A stretch of 64,000 nucleotides of DNA from positions 1-64,000 of the forward strand of contig PDLQ01000012.1 in assembly GCA_002591745.1 (NCBI GenBank), read 5' to 3'. Shown in pieces: positions 36,938-45,874 of the stretch (positions within the stretch are counted from its first letter, which is position 1; each line of letters begins with the position of its first letter). A program made the translations under genes and the position numbers. The DNA comes from Lewinellaceae bacterium SD302 (GTDB taxonomy: Bacteria; Bacteroidota; Bacteroidia; Chitinophagales; Saprospiraceae). The notes below the pieces were generated by a model that saw only the letters and a list, made by a program, of their open reading frames with translations, did not search any database and was not told the DNA's origin.

Positions 36938-37879
36938 CTAGTGCTCTTGGTGGTTCGCTCTACGCAGAGCCACCGGATAATGGTACAATTCCCTTGCTAA
37001 ATGCGTGTTACGAAATTTCTCTGCTGCCTCCATTCGCAATGGCTCCAGATCGTGATAACGGGCACTAAAATGACCGATGAGTAACTGCTTAGTTTTGGCT
37101 AACGAGGCCATTTCCCCCGCCTGCAAAGCAGTACTGTGGTTCGTCTTTAACGCCTTTTCTAGGTCTTCGTGCAAGAAAGTGGCTTCGTGGTAAAGCAAAT
37201 CCACGCCACGAATAACCTTGGCCAACTCCGGTTTAAATAAAGTATCTGAGCAATAGGCAAATGCCCGGGGAGGCGACGCCGGACGCGTTAGTTCTTCGTG
37301 CGGGATCGTCCGGCCATCATTAGTTAAAAAGCTATCCCCGGCTTTAATGCCGGGTATCTGCTTATAGGGAATGGAGAATTCCTTAATCTTTTCAGGAAGG
37401 ATATTCGCCGGCCTTTGCTTTTCGCGCAGCAAGTAACCATTCGTTTTGATACGGTGGTCGAGGGGGAAGCCGGTTACTGTAAAAGCAGGAAGGTCGATCA
37501 GGACCGTGGGTTCTTCACAGTGAATTTCTATAAAATCTATATTAAAGGGAGGGGCGTACTTATCGTATTCCAGCAATACAGCCATCCGGTCCCGTAAGCC
37601 CGGAGGGGATACAATGACCAAGGGAGCTTTACGGCCGGCCAAGGCCATGCTTGTCAACAATCCCGGCAACCCGAAATAGTGATCTCCGTGGAGATGGGTG
37701 ATCAGGATCAGATCCAGTCGACCGGGGCTTTCTCCGGTTCGCTGGAGCTGCTGCTGAGTAGCTTCTCCGCAATCGAAAAGTACGTTTGAGCTTTCCAGGC
37801 AAAGTAACTGCCCGCTACAGTGACGCCCCAGGGCAGGTACAGCGGCACTACTGCCCAGTACGATCAGTTCAAATCGCAT
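36938..37879 (-). CDS. rnz: ribonuclease Z
   Basis: 313 residues. Metallo-beta-lactamase-fold endonuclease that removes tRNA 3' trailers; relevant because the tRNA-Leu and tRNA-His genes in this window encode no CCA. Metal ligands: HLHGDH (62-67), the histidine in NHSTALQAGE, D in AYCSDT, and GHFSARYHD near the C-terminus. It overlaps the stop of the STAS gene by one base (TAATG), so the two are translationally coupled. Confidence 0.94.
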   Translation of the reverse strand: MRFELIVLGSSAAVPALGRHCSGQLLCLESSNVLFDCGEATQQQLQRTGESPGRLDLILITHLHGDHYFGLPGLLTSMALAGRKAPLVIVSPPGLRDRMAVLLEYDKYAPPFNIDFIEIHCEEPTVLIDLPAFTVTGFPLDHRIKTNGYLLREKQRPANILPEKIKEFSIPYKQIPGIKAGDSFLTNDGRTIPHEELTRPASPPRAFAYCSDTLFKPELAKVIRGVDLLYHEATFLHEDLEKALKTNHSTALQAGEMASLAKTKQLLIGHFSARYHDLEPLRMEAAEKFRNTHLARELYHYPVALRRANHQEH

Positions 37880-38262
37880 TACCCCTCGTCGCCGCCGGAT
37901 TGCAGGTCCCGCTGGAGATCTTCCATGAAGATGTAATCAACGGATTCTGAAACCGTGGGGAGAATGGTAAGTACACTGTCTACTTTAGAGATTTCAACCA
38001 GTCGCTTGACGGCACTGTGCTCTACGCCGGTCACGACAAAGGTACCGAGCTGTGTCCACAAGCGGCGAGCAGTCAGAATGGCACTGAGGCCACTACTATC
38101 GACGTAGCGTACGGAACTAAGATCCAGCAAAAGGTTCTGAATGCCTTCATTGGCTAAAATCACAAACTCGGACTTCAGCTGTGGAGCACAAATGGAGTTG
38201 AGGTTCTCCTCTTCTGGCCGGAAAATAGTGTAGCGTTCTTGTTTATCGATACTGAACTTCAT
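37879..38262 (-). CDS. STAS-domain anti-sigma-factor antagonist
   Basis: 127 residues from ATG 38262 (open to 38289). A single STAS domain with the phosphorylatable serine in VRYVDSSGLSAIL, as in SpoIIAA/RsbV. These proteins release a partner by competing for an anti-sigma or switch kinase; no kinase or phosphatase gene is nearby. A Gly/Asp-rich tail ends at the start of rnz. The motif variant at 38339-38347, about 77 bases upstream, is in promoter orientation. Confidence 0.85.
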   Translation of the reverse strand: MKFSIDKQERYTIFRPEEENLNSICAPQLKSEFVILANEGIQNLLLDLSSVRYVDSSGLSAILTARRLWTQLGTFVVTGVEHSAVKRLVEISKVDSVLTILPTVSESVDYIFMEDLQRDLQSGGDEG

Positions 38263-38679
38263 AATTGTTAGGGGTAGTTTATTGCGCAAATGTAAGCCTT
38301 TGTTGCGACATGAATTCGCTATTTCATCTTACGGACTTCAACGTAGCAATGTTTGGTGAGGAACCGGATTGATTCAGCTGGCGATTTCAGTATTACTTCC
38401 AGTCCTATAAACACTCTCGCTATCATTAGCAGTCATTCCTTGTGTAGATAATACGGCCGGGGTAAAAGAACTAAGCCGCTAAACAGACGTTTATACCTAG
38501 CAGACCGGTTGGTAGCTTACCACAACTGGTCCACAAAAATTTTGCCAAAAGTCGCTCACCCGAAATCAACTTTTTCAACACGGCGTTTTGTCAGGATTAT
38601 TTGTCAGTTGTTAATTTATGGCACGATAGTTCCATTGTTTAACTGACTATTTATATTTAACCCGATCAACATTTATTAA
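38263..38679. other. spacer between the STAS gene and clpC
   Basis: 417 bases. It carries motif copy 11, a one-base variant (minus strand GCTACGTTG, 38339-38347). A possible clpC promoter (TATATTTA near 38651, with TTG about 20 bases upstream) lies just before the clpC start. No open frame I can support. Confidence 0.5.
38339..38347 (-). repeat. GCTACTTTG motif, variant copy 11
   Basis: Minus strand reads ACATTGCTACGTTGAAGTCC. One substitution in the core, flanks conserved. In the orientation of the STAS-rnz operon. Confidence 0.65.
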
Positions 38680-41262
38680 ATGAATCCTAGTCAACGACAA
38701 TTCACGCCCGAGATAAAACAGGCGATCAGTCGTTCCAAACAAGAAGCCGTCCGGCTGGGCCACAGCTATGTGGGTCCCGAGCATTTACTGCTGGGCGTTT
38801 TGAGTATGGACGAAAGCCTGTCGATCAGGGTGTTAAAGAACCTGGGGGTCGACCTTGGTGCACTTCGTGAGAATTTGCAGGAAAATGTTCAGCGATACGG
38901 TGGAGACGAATCCGGGAAGTCTATTTCTAAAATGCCCCTTAACTATCAGGCGGACAAAGTTTTAAAAGTGACTTTTTTGGAGGCCAAGATGCTGAAAACG
39001 ACTCAAATCAGTCCGGAGCATTTGATCTTATCGATCCTCCGCAACAAAGAGTTGCCCGCTACCCGCATCCTCGGACGATACGAGGTAGATTACGATATCT
39101 ATAAATCTGAACTCGACTACGTGCAAGACGAAAAAGACTTTACGGAAGACGAAACGCTTCCAATAAATCAGGCGCCCTCCGATAGCGAAGGCGAATACGA
39201 AGAAGATGAGCAAGGCGGCCGCGGTGGTGGCTTTCAGCGAAAAGGCGGCAGTTCCGGTAGCGGCAATAAATCACGCACTCCGGTACTTGACAATTTTGGT
39301 CGCGACGTCACCAAACTCGCCGATGAAGGTCGCCTGGATCCCATCATAGGCCGTGAAAATGAGATTGAGCGCGTCAGCCAAATTCTGAGTCGCCGTAAGA
39401 AGAACAATCCGATCCTGATCGGCGAACCCGGTGTTGGTAAAACGGCTATCGTAGAAGGTTTAGCCCTGCGTATTCAGCAGAAACGCGTCAGCCGTACGCT
39501 CTTCGACAAGCGGATCGTCATGCTCGATCTGGCAGCATTGGTTGCCGGCACCAAATACCGGGGCCAATTTGAAGAGCGGATGAAAGCAATTATGAACGAG
39601 CTGGAAAAAAGCCGTGACGTAATTCTATTCATCGATGAGATTCACACCATCGTCGGTGCAGGTGGCGCCACTGGCTCCCTGGATGCCAGTAACATCTTCA
39701 AGCCAGCGTTGGCCCGTGGAGAATTACAGTGTATCGGTGCCAGTACGCTGGACGAGTACCGTCAGCACATTGAAAAGGATGGTGCCCTGGATCGTCGCTT
39801 CCAGAAAGTAATTGTGAACCCGCCGAGTTCGGAGGAAGCCATTCATATCCTTCAGAACATCAAGCCAAAGTACGAGGAGTTCCACAATGTGATCTACTCC
39901 GACGATGCCATTGAGGCTTGTGTAAAGCTAAGTGACCGCTACATCTCCGACCGCTTCCTTCCAGACAAAGCCATCGACGTACTCGATGAGGTAGGTGCGC
40001 GCACCCACCTTAAGAACATCCACGTTCCCGAGCACATCGAGGAACTGGAGTCAGAGATTGAAACGGTGAAGGAGAAAAAGAACTCCGCCGTAAAAAATCA
40101 GAAGTACGAGGAAGCCGCTGATCTGCGCGACCAGGAAAGTAAACTCCAGCGCAAACTGGAGGAAGCCAAAGTCGCCTGGGAAGAAGAAAGCAAGACCAAG
40201 CGCTATCCCGTTGGTGAAGACGATATTGCGGAAGTAGTGAGTATGATGACCGGCATCCCCGTTCGTCGTGTCGCCCAGAACGAAAGCAAGAAGCTGGTGA
40301 GCATGGAAGAAGACCTCCAGCGCGTGCTGATTGGTCAGGATGAAGCCATCACTAAAGTGACGCGAGCTATCCAGCGCAACCGTGTGGGTCTGAAAGACCC
40401 TAAGAAGCCAATTGGTACGTTCATCTTCCTCGGTCCAACCGGGGTGGGTAAAACCGAGCTGGCCAAAGCACTTGCCCGTTATATCTTCGACAGCGAGGAC
40501 TCATTGATCCGTATCGACATGTCTGAGTATATGGAGAAGTTCAGCGTCAGTCGTTTGATCGGTGCGCCTCCGGGTTACGTAGGTTACGAAGAAGGTGGAC
40601 AGCTGACCGAAAAGGTGCGCCGCAAGCCTTATAGCGTAATCTTGCTGGATGAGATTGAAAAAGCTCACCCGGACGTTTATAACATTCTGCTCCAGGTGCT
40701 GGACGACGGACAACTGACTGATGGCATGGGTCGCAAGGTAGATTTTAAGAATACCATGATCATCATGACCTCCAATATCGGTGTCCGCCAATTGAAAGAC
40801 TTTGGCCAGGGGGTAGGTTTCGCCACCAAAGCCCGGACGGAGAACGCCGAAGAGACCAGCAAGAGCGTGATTCAAAACGCCCTGAAGCGTACTTTCTCTC
40901 CGGAATTCCTCAACCGGATCGACGACATCATGATCTTCAATAGCCTGGGTCAGGACGAAATCTTCAAGATCATCGACATTACCCTGCGCGACCTCTATCA
41001 ACGGATGGAGGGTATGGATCTCAAACTGGACCTTACCGATGACGCTAAGCAGTTCGTTGCCGAAAAAGGCTTTGATCCGCAGTTCGGTGCTCGGCCACTG
41101 GCCCGCGCCATTCAGAAGTACATCGAAGATCCACTGGCGGAGTTCATTCTCAACAACAGTCCGGCTTCCGGCTCTACCCTTCAGGCAACCCTCAATGAGG
41201 ATAAGGATGGTCTATTGATCACTCATCCTGACACCGTAGAAACGGATGTCGAGAAATCGTAA
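38680..41262 (+). CDS. clpC: ATP-dependent Clp protease ATP-binding subunit ClpC
   Basis: 860 residues. AAA+ unfoldase that feeds ClpP. Two Clp-N repeats (about 1-145), a Gly/Ser/Glu-rich linker (about 165-205), AAA1 with Walker A GEPGVGKT and Walker [11 protein letters not shown], and a UVR/coiled-coil middle segment ([16 protein letters not shown]) typical of ClpC. AAA2 has [15 protein letters not shown] and [14 protein letters not shown], followed by a C-terminal Clp D2-small domain. The middle segment separates it from ClpA and ClpB. Monocistronic, with a terminator directly behind it. Confidence 0.93.
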   Translation: MNPSQRQFTPEIKQAISRSKQEAVRLGHSYVGPEHLLLGVLSMDESLSIRVLKNLGVDLGALRENLQENVQRYGGDESGKSISKMPLNYQADKVLKVTFLEAKMLKTTQISPEHLILSILRNKELPATRILGRYEVDYDIYKSELDYVQDEKDFTEDETLPINQAPSDSEGEYEEDEQGGRGGGFQRKGGSSGSGNKSRTPVLDNFGRDVTKLADEGRLDPIIGRENEIERVSQILSRRKKNNPILIGEPGVGKTAIVEGLALRIQQKRVSRTLFDKRIVMLDLAALVAGTKYRGQFEERMKAIMNELEKSRDVILFIDEIHTIVGAGGATGSLDASNIFKPALARGELQCIGASTLDEYRQHIEKDGALDRRFQKVIVNPPSSEEAIHILQNIKPKYEEFHNVIYSDDAIEACVKLSDRYISDRFLPDKAIDVLDEVGARTHLKNIHVPEHIEELESEIETVKEKKNSAVKNQKYEEAADLRDQESKLQRKLEEAKVAWEEESKTKRYPVGEDDIAEVVSMMTGIPVRRVAQNESKKLVSMEEDLQRVLIGQDEAITKVTRAIQRNRVGLKDPKKPIGTFIFLGPTGVGKTELAKALARYIFDSEDSLIRIDMSEYMEKFSVSRLIGAPPGYVGYEEGGQLTEKVRRKPYSVILLDEIEKAHPDVYNILLQVLDDGQLTDGMGRKVDFKNTMIIMTSNIGVRQLKDFGQGVGFATKARTENAEETSKSVIQNALKRTFSPEFLNRIDDIMIFNSLGQDEIFKIIDITLRDLYQRMEGMDLKLDLTDDAKQFVAEKGFDPQFGARPLARAIQKYIEDPLAEFILNNSPASGSTLQATLNEDKDGLLITHPDTVETDVEKS

Positions 41263-41275
41263 CTGACATTTTTTT

Positions 41276-41321
41276 AACAAAAGCGGGGTGGATTGCAACA
41301 TTTATCCACTCTGCTTTTGTT
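41276..41321 (+). terminator. terminator of clpC
   Basis: AACAAAAGCGGGGTGGAT pairs with ATCCACTCTGCTTTTGTT (two mismatches), 14 bases past the stop codon, then ATTTTACC. Confidence 0.85.
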
Positions 41322-41397
41322 ATTTTACCACACAAATTATCATAGTGGCCGCTGGGCGAAGTCTCATGCCACGATTTTTTTCATTAAAAACAATATA

Positions 41398-42003
41398 TTG
41401 GCTAAGAGAAGAGGCGGCCGTGGCCGTTACATTCAAAGAGAAGAAGAAAAACCACAGTTTCGGATCAACGACATGGTCCGGGTTCCTGAAGTTCGCCTGG
41501 TTGGCGATAACCTGGAAGCCTTATCCGAAGCGGTTGGTCAAGAAATCACCAGCGACGTTTACGATACCCGCCAAGTTAAACAATGGGCCCGCGATGCCGG
41601 GCTGGACATGGTAGAGATCAGCCCAAAGGCTGCCCCACCGGTTGTTCGGGTCATCGACTACAAGAAGTTCCTCTACGAGAAAAAAAAGAAGGAAAAAGAG
41701 CTGAAGGCTAAAGCAGCTAAAACTGTGATTAAAGAGGTCCGCTTCGGTCCTAACACCGATGATCACGATTTCAATTTTAAATTGCGCCACGCTCGTGGCT
41801 TCCTGGAAGACGGTGCGAAAGTCAAGGCTTACGTTCATTTCCGTGGTCGTGCCATCGTCTTTAAAGACCGTGGTGAATTGTTACTCCTCCGCTTTATGGA
41901 TGAGCTGCAGGACCTGGGTGCCGCCGAAGCCATGCCCAAACTCGAAGGTCGCAGGATGACGGTGATCATTTCTCCGAAAAAGACCGCCAAGAAAAAGAAA
42001 TAA
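41398..42003 (+). CDS. infC: translation initiation factor IF-3
   Basis: 201 residues. Binds the 30S subunit and checks start-codon fidelity. I place the start at TTG 41398 (AKRRGGRGRYIQREEE follows), matching the N-terminus of related IF-3 proteins. The frame stays open to ATG 41293, but that region holds the clpC terminator stem. A non-ATG start is typical of infC, which represses its own translation. IF3-N (about 15-85, FRINDMVRVPEVRLVG), linker, IF3-C (about 90-180, VKEVRFGPNTDDHDFNFKL). rpmI and rplT, which commonly follow infC, are absent; a tRNA-Leu gene follows instead. Confidence 0.93.
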   Translation: MAKRRGGRGRYIQREEEKPQFRINDMVRVPEVRLVGDNLEALSEAVGQEITSDVYDTRQVKQWARDAGLDMVEISPKAAPPVVRVIDYKKFLYEKKKKEKELKAKAAKTVIKEVRFGPNTDDHDFNFKLRHARGFLEDGAKVKAYVHFRGRAIVFKDRGELLLLRFMDELQDLGAAEAMPKLEGRRMTVIISPKKTAKKKK

Positions 42004-42028
42004 ATCTTCGGGATTCGCCCGAGCGGAT

Positions 42029-42036
42029 TATATTTG
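42029..42036 (+). promoter_or_regulatory. -7 promoter element of the tRNA-Leu gene
   Basis: TATATTTG, exact TAnnTTTG, 57 bases upstream of the tRNA 5' end. Confidence 0.6.
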
Positions 42037-42126
42037 CAGCAACGTAGTACCCAATCGCTTGATTGGTTTTGATCCGCCCTGTGCGGTGAAGGGCCCGGAT
42101 GGCGGAATTGGTAGACGCGCTGGACT

Positions 42127-42848
42127 CAGTTTTGCGGTTCGTTTGCTCCACGTTCTTTAGTATATTTAGCTATGCGCTATTCATACACAAAAGAAGAATT
42201 ACGAGCCGCTGTTGAAACCTCATACAGTATTGCCGAAGTTTGTAGAAAGCTACAGATTAAAGCAGCTGGCGGTAATTATACCACGCTTAAGCAGAAATTT
42301 GTCACCTGGAATATTGACACCTCACACTTTCGTGGGCAAGGATGGAATGTTGGCTTAAAATTCAAGCCTAATCCACGAAAACCTCTCCACGAAATCCTAG
42401 TGAAGAACTCAACATTTCAGGCATACAAGTTGAAGCGACGCCTTCTTAATGAAAACGTTCTTGTACGTGTTTGCAATTCTTGTAACCGAACCGAATGGCT
42501 AGACCAGCCGATTCCGATTGAACTACATCATAAAAATGGCGACAAGCATGATAACCGTTTAGATAACCTTGAGTTGCTTTGCCCAAACTGCCACGCACTC
42601 ACGGATAATTATCGAGGTCGCAACATTAGGGTTGCCCATTGAGAAATCTTTGGAGTAGAACTCGTCAAATTCGGTGAACGCTTCTGTGGTGACGCAGGTG
42701 CCAATACCGAGCCAAGTCCCGAGTCAATCGGGAAAGGTGTAGAGACTTGACGGCGAGCACCTAACTTCCTTCAGGAATAAGGTGAAGGTAAAGTCCAGAC
42801 CACAAACGCCATAGAGCATAGGCGGCGGCGAAAGCCGTAGCTGGTAAG
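42127..42848 (+). ncRNA. group I intron in tRNA-Leu(UAA)
   Basis: 722 nt. P1: exon UGGACU (42121-42126) pairs with guide GGUUCG (42136-42141), with the required U-G pair at the 5' splice site. P10: UUUUG (42130-42134) pairs with 3'-exon UAAAA. Conserved core: GCCAATACCGAGCCAAG (about 42700), the R segment GTGTAGAGACTTGACGG (about 42737-42753), the S segment AAGGTAAAGTCCAG (about 42786-42799). The intron ends in the obligatory G (42848). The core is close in wording to the cyanobacterial tRNA-Leu(UAA) intron (subgroup IC3), but the insertion point is after U33 instead of U34. The HNH gene fills the 5' peripheral loop. Confidence 0.93.
42172..42642 (+). CDS. intron-encoded HNH homing endonuclease
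   Basis: 156 residues. The N-terminus (about 1-60) has a helix-turn-helix-like segment, YSIAEVCRKLQIKAAGGNY, then TSHFRGQGWN, likely for DNA recognition. The C-terminal HNH domain (about 98-150) has zinc-knuckle cysteines C101/C104 and C137/C140 and catalytic ELHHKNGD (117-124), DNRLDNLELLCPNCHALT (H119/H120, N132, H141). It lies wholly inside the tRNA-Leu intron, between P1 and the core. Role by analogy: it cuts intronless tRNA-Leu alleles to copy the intron. The short, AT-richer leader before ATG 42172 (TATATTTAGCT) may allow expression from the precursor RNA. Confidence 0.92.
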   Translation: MRYSYTKEELRAAVETSYSIAEVCRKLQIKAAGGNYTTLKQKFVTWNIDTSHFRGQGWNVGLKFKPNPRKPLHEILVKNSTFQAYKLKRRLLNENVLVRVCNSCNRTEWLDQPIPIELHHKNGDKHDNRLDNLELLCPNCHALTDNYRGRNIRVAH

Positions 42849-43019
42849 TAAAATCCAGTTCCCTTTGCGGGAGTACGGGTTCGATTCCCGTTCCGGGTAC
42901 TAACGTTAATTGCAGGGAGGTTTGCCAGAGCAAGCCTCCCTCTTTTTTTGCCCGCCAGCGATATTTCGCTAAACAAGACATTTAATTACCTTTACGCCTT
43001 TCAAACCTGAAAGAAGATC

Positions 43020-44096
43020 ATGCCCAATACCAGAATCGCCGGGGTCGGCCACCACGTACCGGAAAACATCGTTACCAACGATGACCTGACCAAAGTAATG
43101 GACACCACCGATGAATGGATTCGCGAAAGAACTGGCATCGAAGAACGCCGCTACGTCACTCGTGGAGAAGATTCAACCACCACCCTGGCCGCCAAAGCCT
43201 CTCGCAAGGCCATCGCTGATGCCGGCATCCAAGCAGAGGATCTCGATTTCATCATTTTTGCGACGCTCAGTCCGGACTATTACTTTCCCGGTTGTGGCGT
43301 ATTGCTGCAACGTGAACTCGGCATTACCAAGACCGAAATCGGTGCCCTGGACATCCGTAATCAATGTACCGGATTCGTTTACGGACTGTCTGTAGCCGAC
43401 CAGTTCATCAAGTCAGGCATGTATAAAAACATCCTGCTCGTTGGCGCAGAAATTCACTCTTACGGCCTTGATTTCAGCACGGCCGGGCGCAGTGTATCCG
43501 TCATTTTTGGTGACGGAGCCGGAGCCGTTGTATTGCAAGCCAGTGATGACGATACCGGCGTTATAAATACCAAGTTGCACAGTGACGGTACCCACGCCGA
43601 AAAATTGGCCGTACTTCATCCGGGTATGCACGCTAATGTTCTGATCAACAAGATCGACGGCTTCGATGAATTTCTGATCAACTTCGACTACGAGGATCAG
43701 CCCTACGGCGGTCTCTTTATTAACAATGAGATCGTAGACACCAAGATCTACGCCCCTTACATGGAAGGCCAGGCAGTCTTCAAAAAGGCTGTTCAGAAGT
43801 TCCCTGAGGTCATCATGGAAGGTCTTGCTGCAGCCGGTTACGGCCCCGGTGACCTTGACATGTTCATCCCTCACCAGGCCAACTTGCGGATCAGCCAGTT
43901 CGTCCAACGCCTGATGAAACTGCCGGACGACAAGGTCTACAATAACATCATGAAGTACGGTAACACTACTGCCGCTTCCATTCCAATCGCCTTCTCCGAA
44001 GCCATCGAAAAAGGTAAGATCAAGCGGGGCGACCTGGTGAGTCTGGCCGCTTTTGGCAGTGGATTTACCTGGGCCAGCGCTTTGCTGCGTTACTAG
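43020..44096 (+). CDS. 3-oxoacyl-ACP synthase III-like protein (FabH family)
   Basis: 358 residues, about 40 longer than E. coli FabH because of an insertion at about 198-245 (HANVLINKIDGFDEFLINFDYEDQPYGGLF). Catalytic triad C116 (NQCTGFVYGL), H285 (PHQANLR), N315 (YGNTTAAS). TDEWIRERTGI and GDGAGAVVL are conserved. FabH condenses acyl-CoA with malonyl-ACP to start fatty-acid synthesis. The insertion puts it among FabH-like enzymes that may use other acyl donors. It lies 120 bases after the tRNA-Leu gene and appears monocistronic. Confidence 0.88.
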   Translation: MPNTRIAGVGHHVPENIVTNDDLTKVMDTTDEWIRERTGIEERRYVTRGEDSTTTLAAKASRKAIADAGIQAEDLDFIIFATLSPDYYFPGCGVLLQRELGITKTEIGALDIRNQCTGFVYGLSVADQFIKSGMYKNILLVGAEIHSYGLDFSTAGRSVSVIFGDGAGAVVLQASDDDTGVINTKLHSDGTHAEKLAVLHPGMHANVLINKIDGFDEFLINFDYEDQPYGGLFINNEIVDTKIYAPYMEGQAVFKKAVQKFPEVIMEGLAAAGYGPGDLDMFIPHQANLRISQFVQRLMKLPDDKVYNNIMKYGNTTAASIPIAFSEAIEKGKIKRGDLVSLAAFGSGFTWASALLRY

Positions 44097-44101
44097 TTTG
44101 A

Positions 44102-44143
44102 AGATTGCATAGGGATTGACAAACTTCAGTCCTTATGCAATCT
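44102..44143. terminator. hairpin behind the FabH-like gene
   Basis: AGATTGCATAGGGATTG (44102-44118) pairs with CAGTCCTTATGCAATCT (44127-44143) with one mismatch and one wobble pair, starting 5 bases past the stop codon. No T tract. Confidence 0.65.
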
Positions 44144-44186
44144 CACTTGGTGTAGAACCCCTTGCCGGAATTCCTCTATGCGCATT

Positions 44187-44195
44187 GCTACTTTG
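44187..44195 (+). repeat. GCTACTTTG motif, copy 12
   Basis: Reads GCATTGCTACTTTGGTAGCC, 44 bases after the hairpin, in the convergent spacer between the FabH-like gene and the asparagine-synthetase-like gene. No plus-strand gene follows. Confidence 0.8.
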
Positions 44196-44311
44196 GTAGC
44201 CCACCTGCTTCATCGCCAGCTAGCTAGATCTTTAAAAACCGGCCGTATCATCAACGAGGAGAACCTCATTATTCAAGCAGGTGATGGGTTTGACACCAAA
44301 GAGAAATACAT

Positions 44312-44351
44312 AGAGCTTATTTGGATTTCTATTTCCTGAAAAACAAGCTCT
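44312..44351. repeat. 40-bp internally deleted copy of the 57820-57976 element
   Basis: AGAGCTTATTTGG at the left and AACAAGCTCT at the right are inverted ends. The inner GATTTCTATTTCCTGAAAA matches, in reverse complement, the right end of the 157-bp element at 57820-57976. Confidence 0.7.
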
Positions 44352-44380
44352 AAGAGAAAACAAATGAATTGGTCATCAGT

Positions 44381-45868
44381 CTACTTGGACTCTTGGCCTT
44401 TTTTCTTTTGGTAATATTCGGTCAGGTAAGTTCCCAAAGCCGCGTTGACCTCCGTTTCGCCTATTTTCCGGTCCAGTAGTTTTTCCAGCATTGGAGCGAT
44501 CCGGTTTGGGTCTGGAATACCCGCCGCCAATCGGTCGCCAAAGGGTAAGAACCGACGAATAAGCCGACCGAGACTTACCCGGGGTGTTTCCCCTTCGCCG
44601 ACGAAGTGAATACCTGCGGGTTCGAAAAATATTTTCTTGCACCACTCCCGATATTTGAGCCGGAAACGACGATTGCCAACCGGCTGCTGGTCCCAGAAGG
44701 CAATGAAGTCGGCATCCCACTGGGGTAAATACCAGTCGAAGCCATAAAACTCGTACACCCGTAAAGTGGTACAGGTATATTTGCTCACCCTTTCAAAAGT
44801 GATCACCTCTTCCGTGGCCGCGACCGCAGCCCGCTCACTACGATCGGCCGGTGGCCTGAGTTTAATTACTTGCATCCATCGTTCGGCAGCATTACTTCTG
44901 ACGGGATAGCGGGTCAGGCGGCTCAAAAGCCAGCGTTGTAAAGTCTTCTCGCTACGATTTCCCGGCCAACGAAACCAATAAGGAGGAACGTAACTGCCCC
45001 CCTGCAAATCCCCGCAAATACCCGGCACGATGATGCATTCTACCGCAAGCAGATCACGAAGTTTGGCGCAAGCGTAAATTTCCTGTTCCTGGATCACCGA
45101 GGTGCCATTGGCATAAAGGCGCACCAACTCCGGATAATCGCGGGCCATTATATCGGCATGTTCGGGCTCGGCATAGTCGATGAATGACCAGGCGACGCCA
45201 AGGCGCTCGGCTATTGCCCGGGCGCGTTCCACCACTCCGTTCCCAGCTATCCCGTAAGTGACGGCCAGCAAATTATCGTAACCAAGCTTACAAAGTGCCG
45301 CCAGGACAAGTCGGCTGTCGTAGCCGTCACTGAGTAGTACGATGATCTTTTTGCCCTCAGCGTACTTGATCAGACGACGGGTAGAATCCATTACCACCCG
45401 CTCAAAATCAGCGTCGTCATTGCCGACTTTGGAACGAGACTGCGGATACTGATCAGTCTGATGATCTTCCTTGATCTCCGTACGTAATGGTACTGGGAAA
45501 TATTTTTCGTAAACCGTGTTTGTCCCGGGTAGCGCTTCTACGTAACTCCAGTGATTTTCCTCCAGCCAGTGTGCTTCGATATTCAGACTGAGTTCTCCCG
45601 GTCGATCAGTGATGTAGTCGGGCCCGATATAGATCGGTTGACTACCCAAACGATCGGTAATAACACGAAAACGGCTGTTCTCCGGATCGTAATAAATCCA
45701 GCAAAAGCAGCCATTCAGTTGATCAGGCCCCGGCGAATCATTGTCCTCTCCAAGCAGCCCGGGATTCCAACGTACACCATTCAGCCAGGCGTAGCCCCGC
45801 CAGTAATGGTTACCATAACGTTCCCACCGTTCATCAAAAAGCCTTAATTGCGGATAATCCCGGGTCAT
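44381..45868 (-). CDS. asparagine-synthetase-like protein in the arsS cluster
   Basis: 495 residues from ATG 45868 (a TTG at 45874 is also open). The N-terminal part (about 1-130) resembles a class II glutamine amidotransferase fold (LNGCFCWIYYD, ITDRLGSQPIYI) but lacks the Cys2 nucleophile, so it cannot hydrolyse glutamine in the usual way. The second part has a PP-loop LLSDGYDSRLVLAAL (variant of SGGxDS), which adenylates a carboxylate. It may form an amide using ammonia or another amine, as in beta-lactam synthetase relatives. It starts 6 bases after the arsS stop, so it belongs to that operon. Its substrate is unknown. Confidence 0.75.
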   Translation of the reverse strand: MTRDYPQLRLFDERWERYGNHYWRGYAWLNGVRWNPGLLGEDNDSPGPDQLNGCFCWIYYDPENSRFRVITDRLGSQPIYIGPDYITDRPGELSLNIEAHWLEENHWSYVEALPGTNTVYEKYFPVPLRTEIKEDHQTDQYPQSRSKVGNDDADFERVVMDSTRRLIKYAEGKKIIVLLSDGYDSRLVLAALCKLGYDNLLAVTYGIAGNGVVERARAIAERLGVAWSFIDYAEPEHADIMARDYPELVRLYANGTSVIQEQEIYACAKLRDLLAVECIIVPGICGDLQGGSYVPPYWFRWPGNRSEKTLQRWLLSRLTRYPVRSNAAERWMQVIKLRPPADRSERAAVAATEEVITFERVSKYTCTTLRVYEFYGFDWYLPQWDADFIAFWDQQPVGNRRFRLKYREWCKKIFFEPAGIHFVGEGETPRVSLGRLIRRFLPFGDRLAAGIPDPNRIAPMLEKLLDRKIGETEVNAALGTYLTEYYQKKKGQESK

Positions 45869-45874
45869 CCGCAA

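Larger units (their letters stand above)
42093..42899 (+). tRNA. tRNA-Leu(UAA), split by a group I intron
   Basis: 5' exon 42093-42126: acceptor GCCCGGA, D-arm GCGGAATTGGTAGACGC, anticodon-stem strand CTGGA and loop bases C32 U33. 3' exon 42849-42899: TAAAA (anticodon UAA plus A37 A38), TCCAG closing the anticodon stem, long variable arm TTCCCTTTGCGGGAGT, T-arm ACGGGTTCGATTCCCGT, acceptor TCCGGGT, A73. Joining the exons gives a complete class II tRNA with a 7-base loop CUUAAAA. Acceptor ends match E. coli tRNA-Leu(UAA), including the G1-U72 pair. CCA is not encoded. The gene is unusable without splicing, because the unspliced loop lacks its 3' half. Confidence 0.93.

Noticed and set aside
41293-41397. 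Longer N-terminus for IF-3
   Set aside because: These codons run through the clpC terminator stem and do not resemble IF-3.
42724-42981. Minus-strand open frame with a GTGIEPV-type peptide
   Set aside because: It is the antisense of the tRNA-Leu 3' exon and intron core, a well-known false protein.
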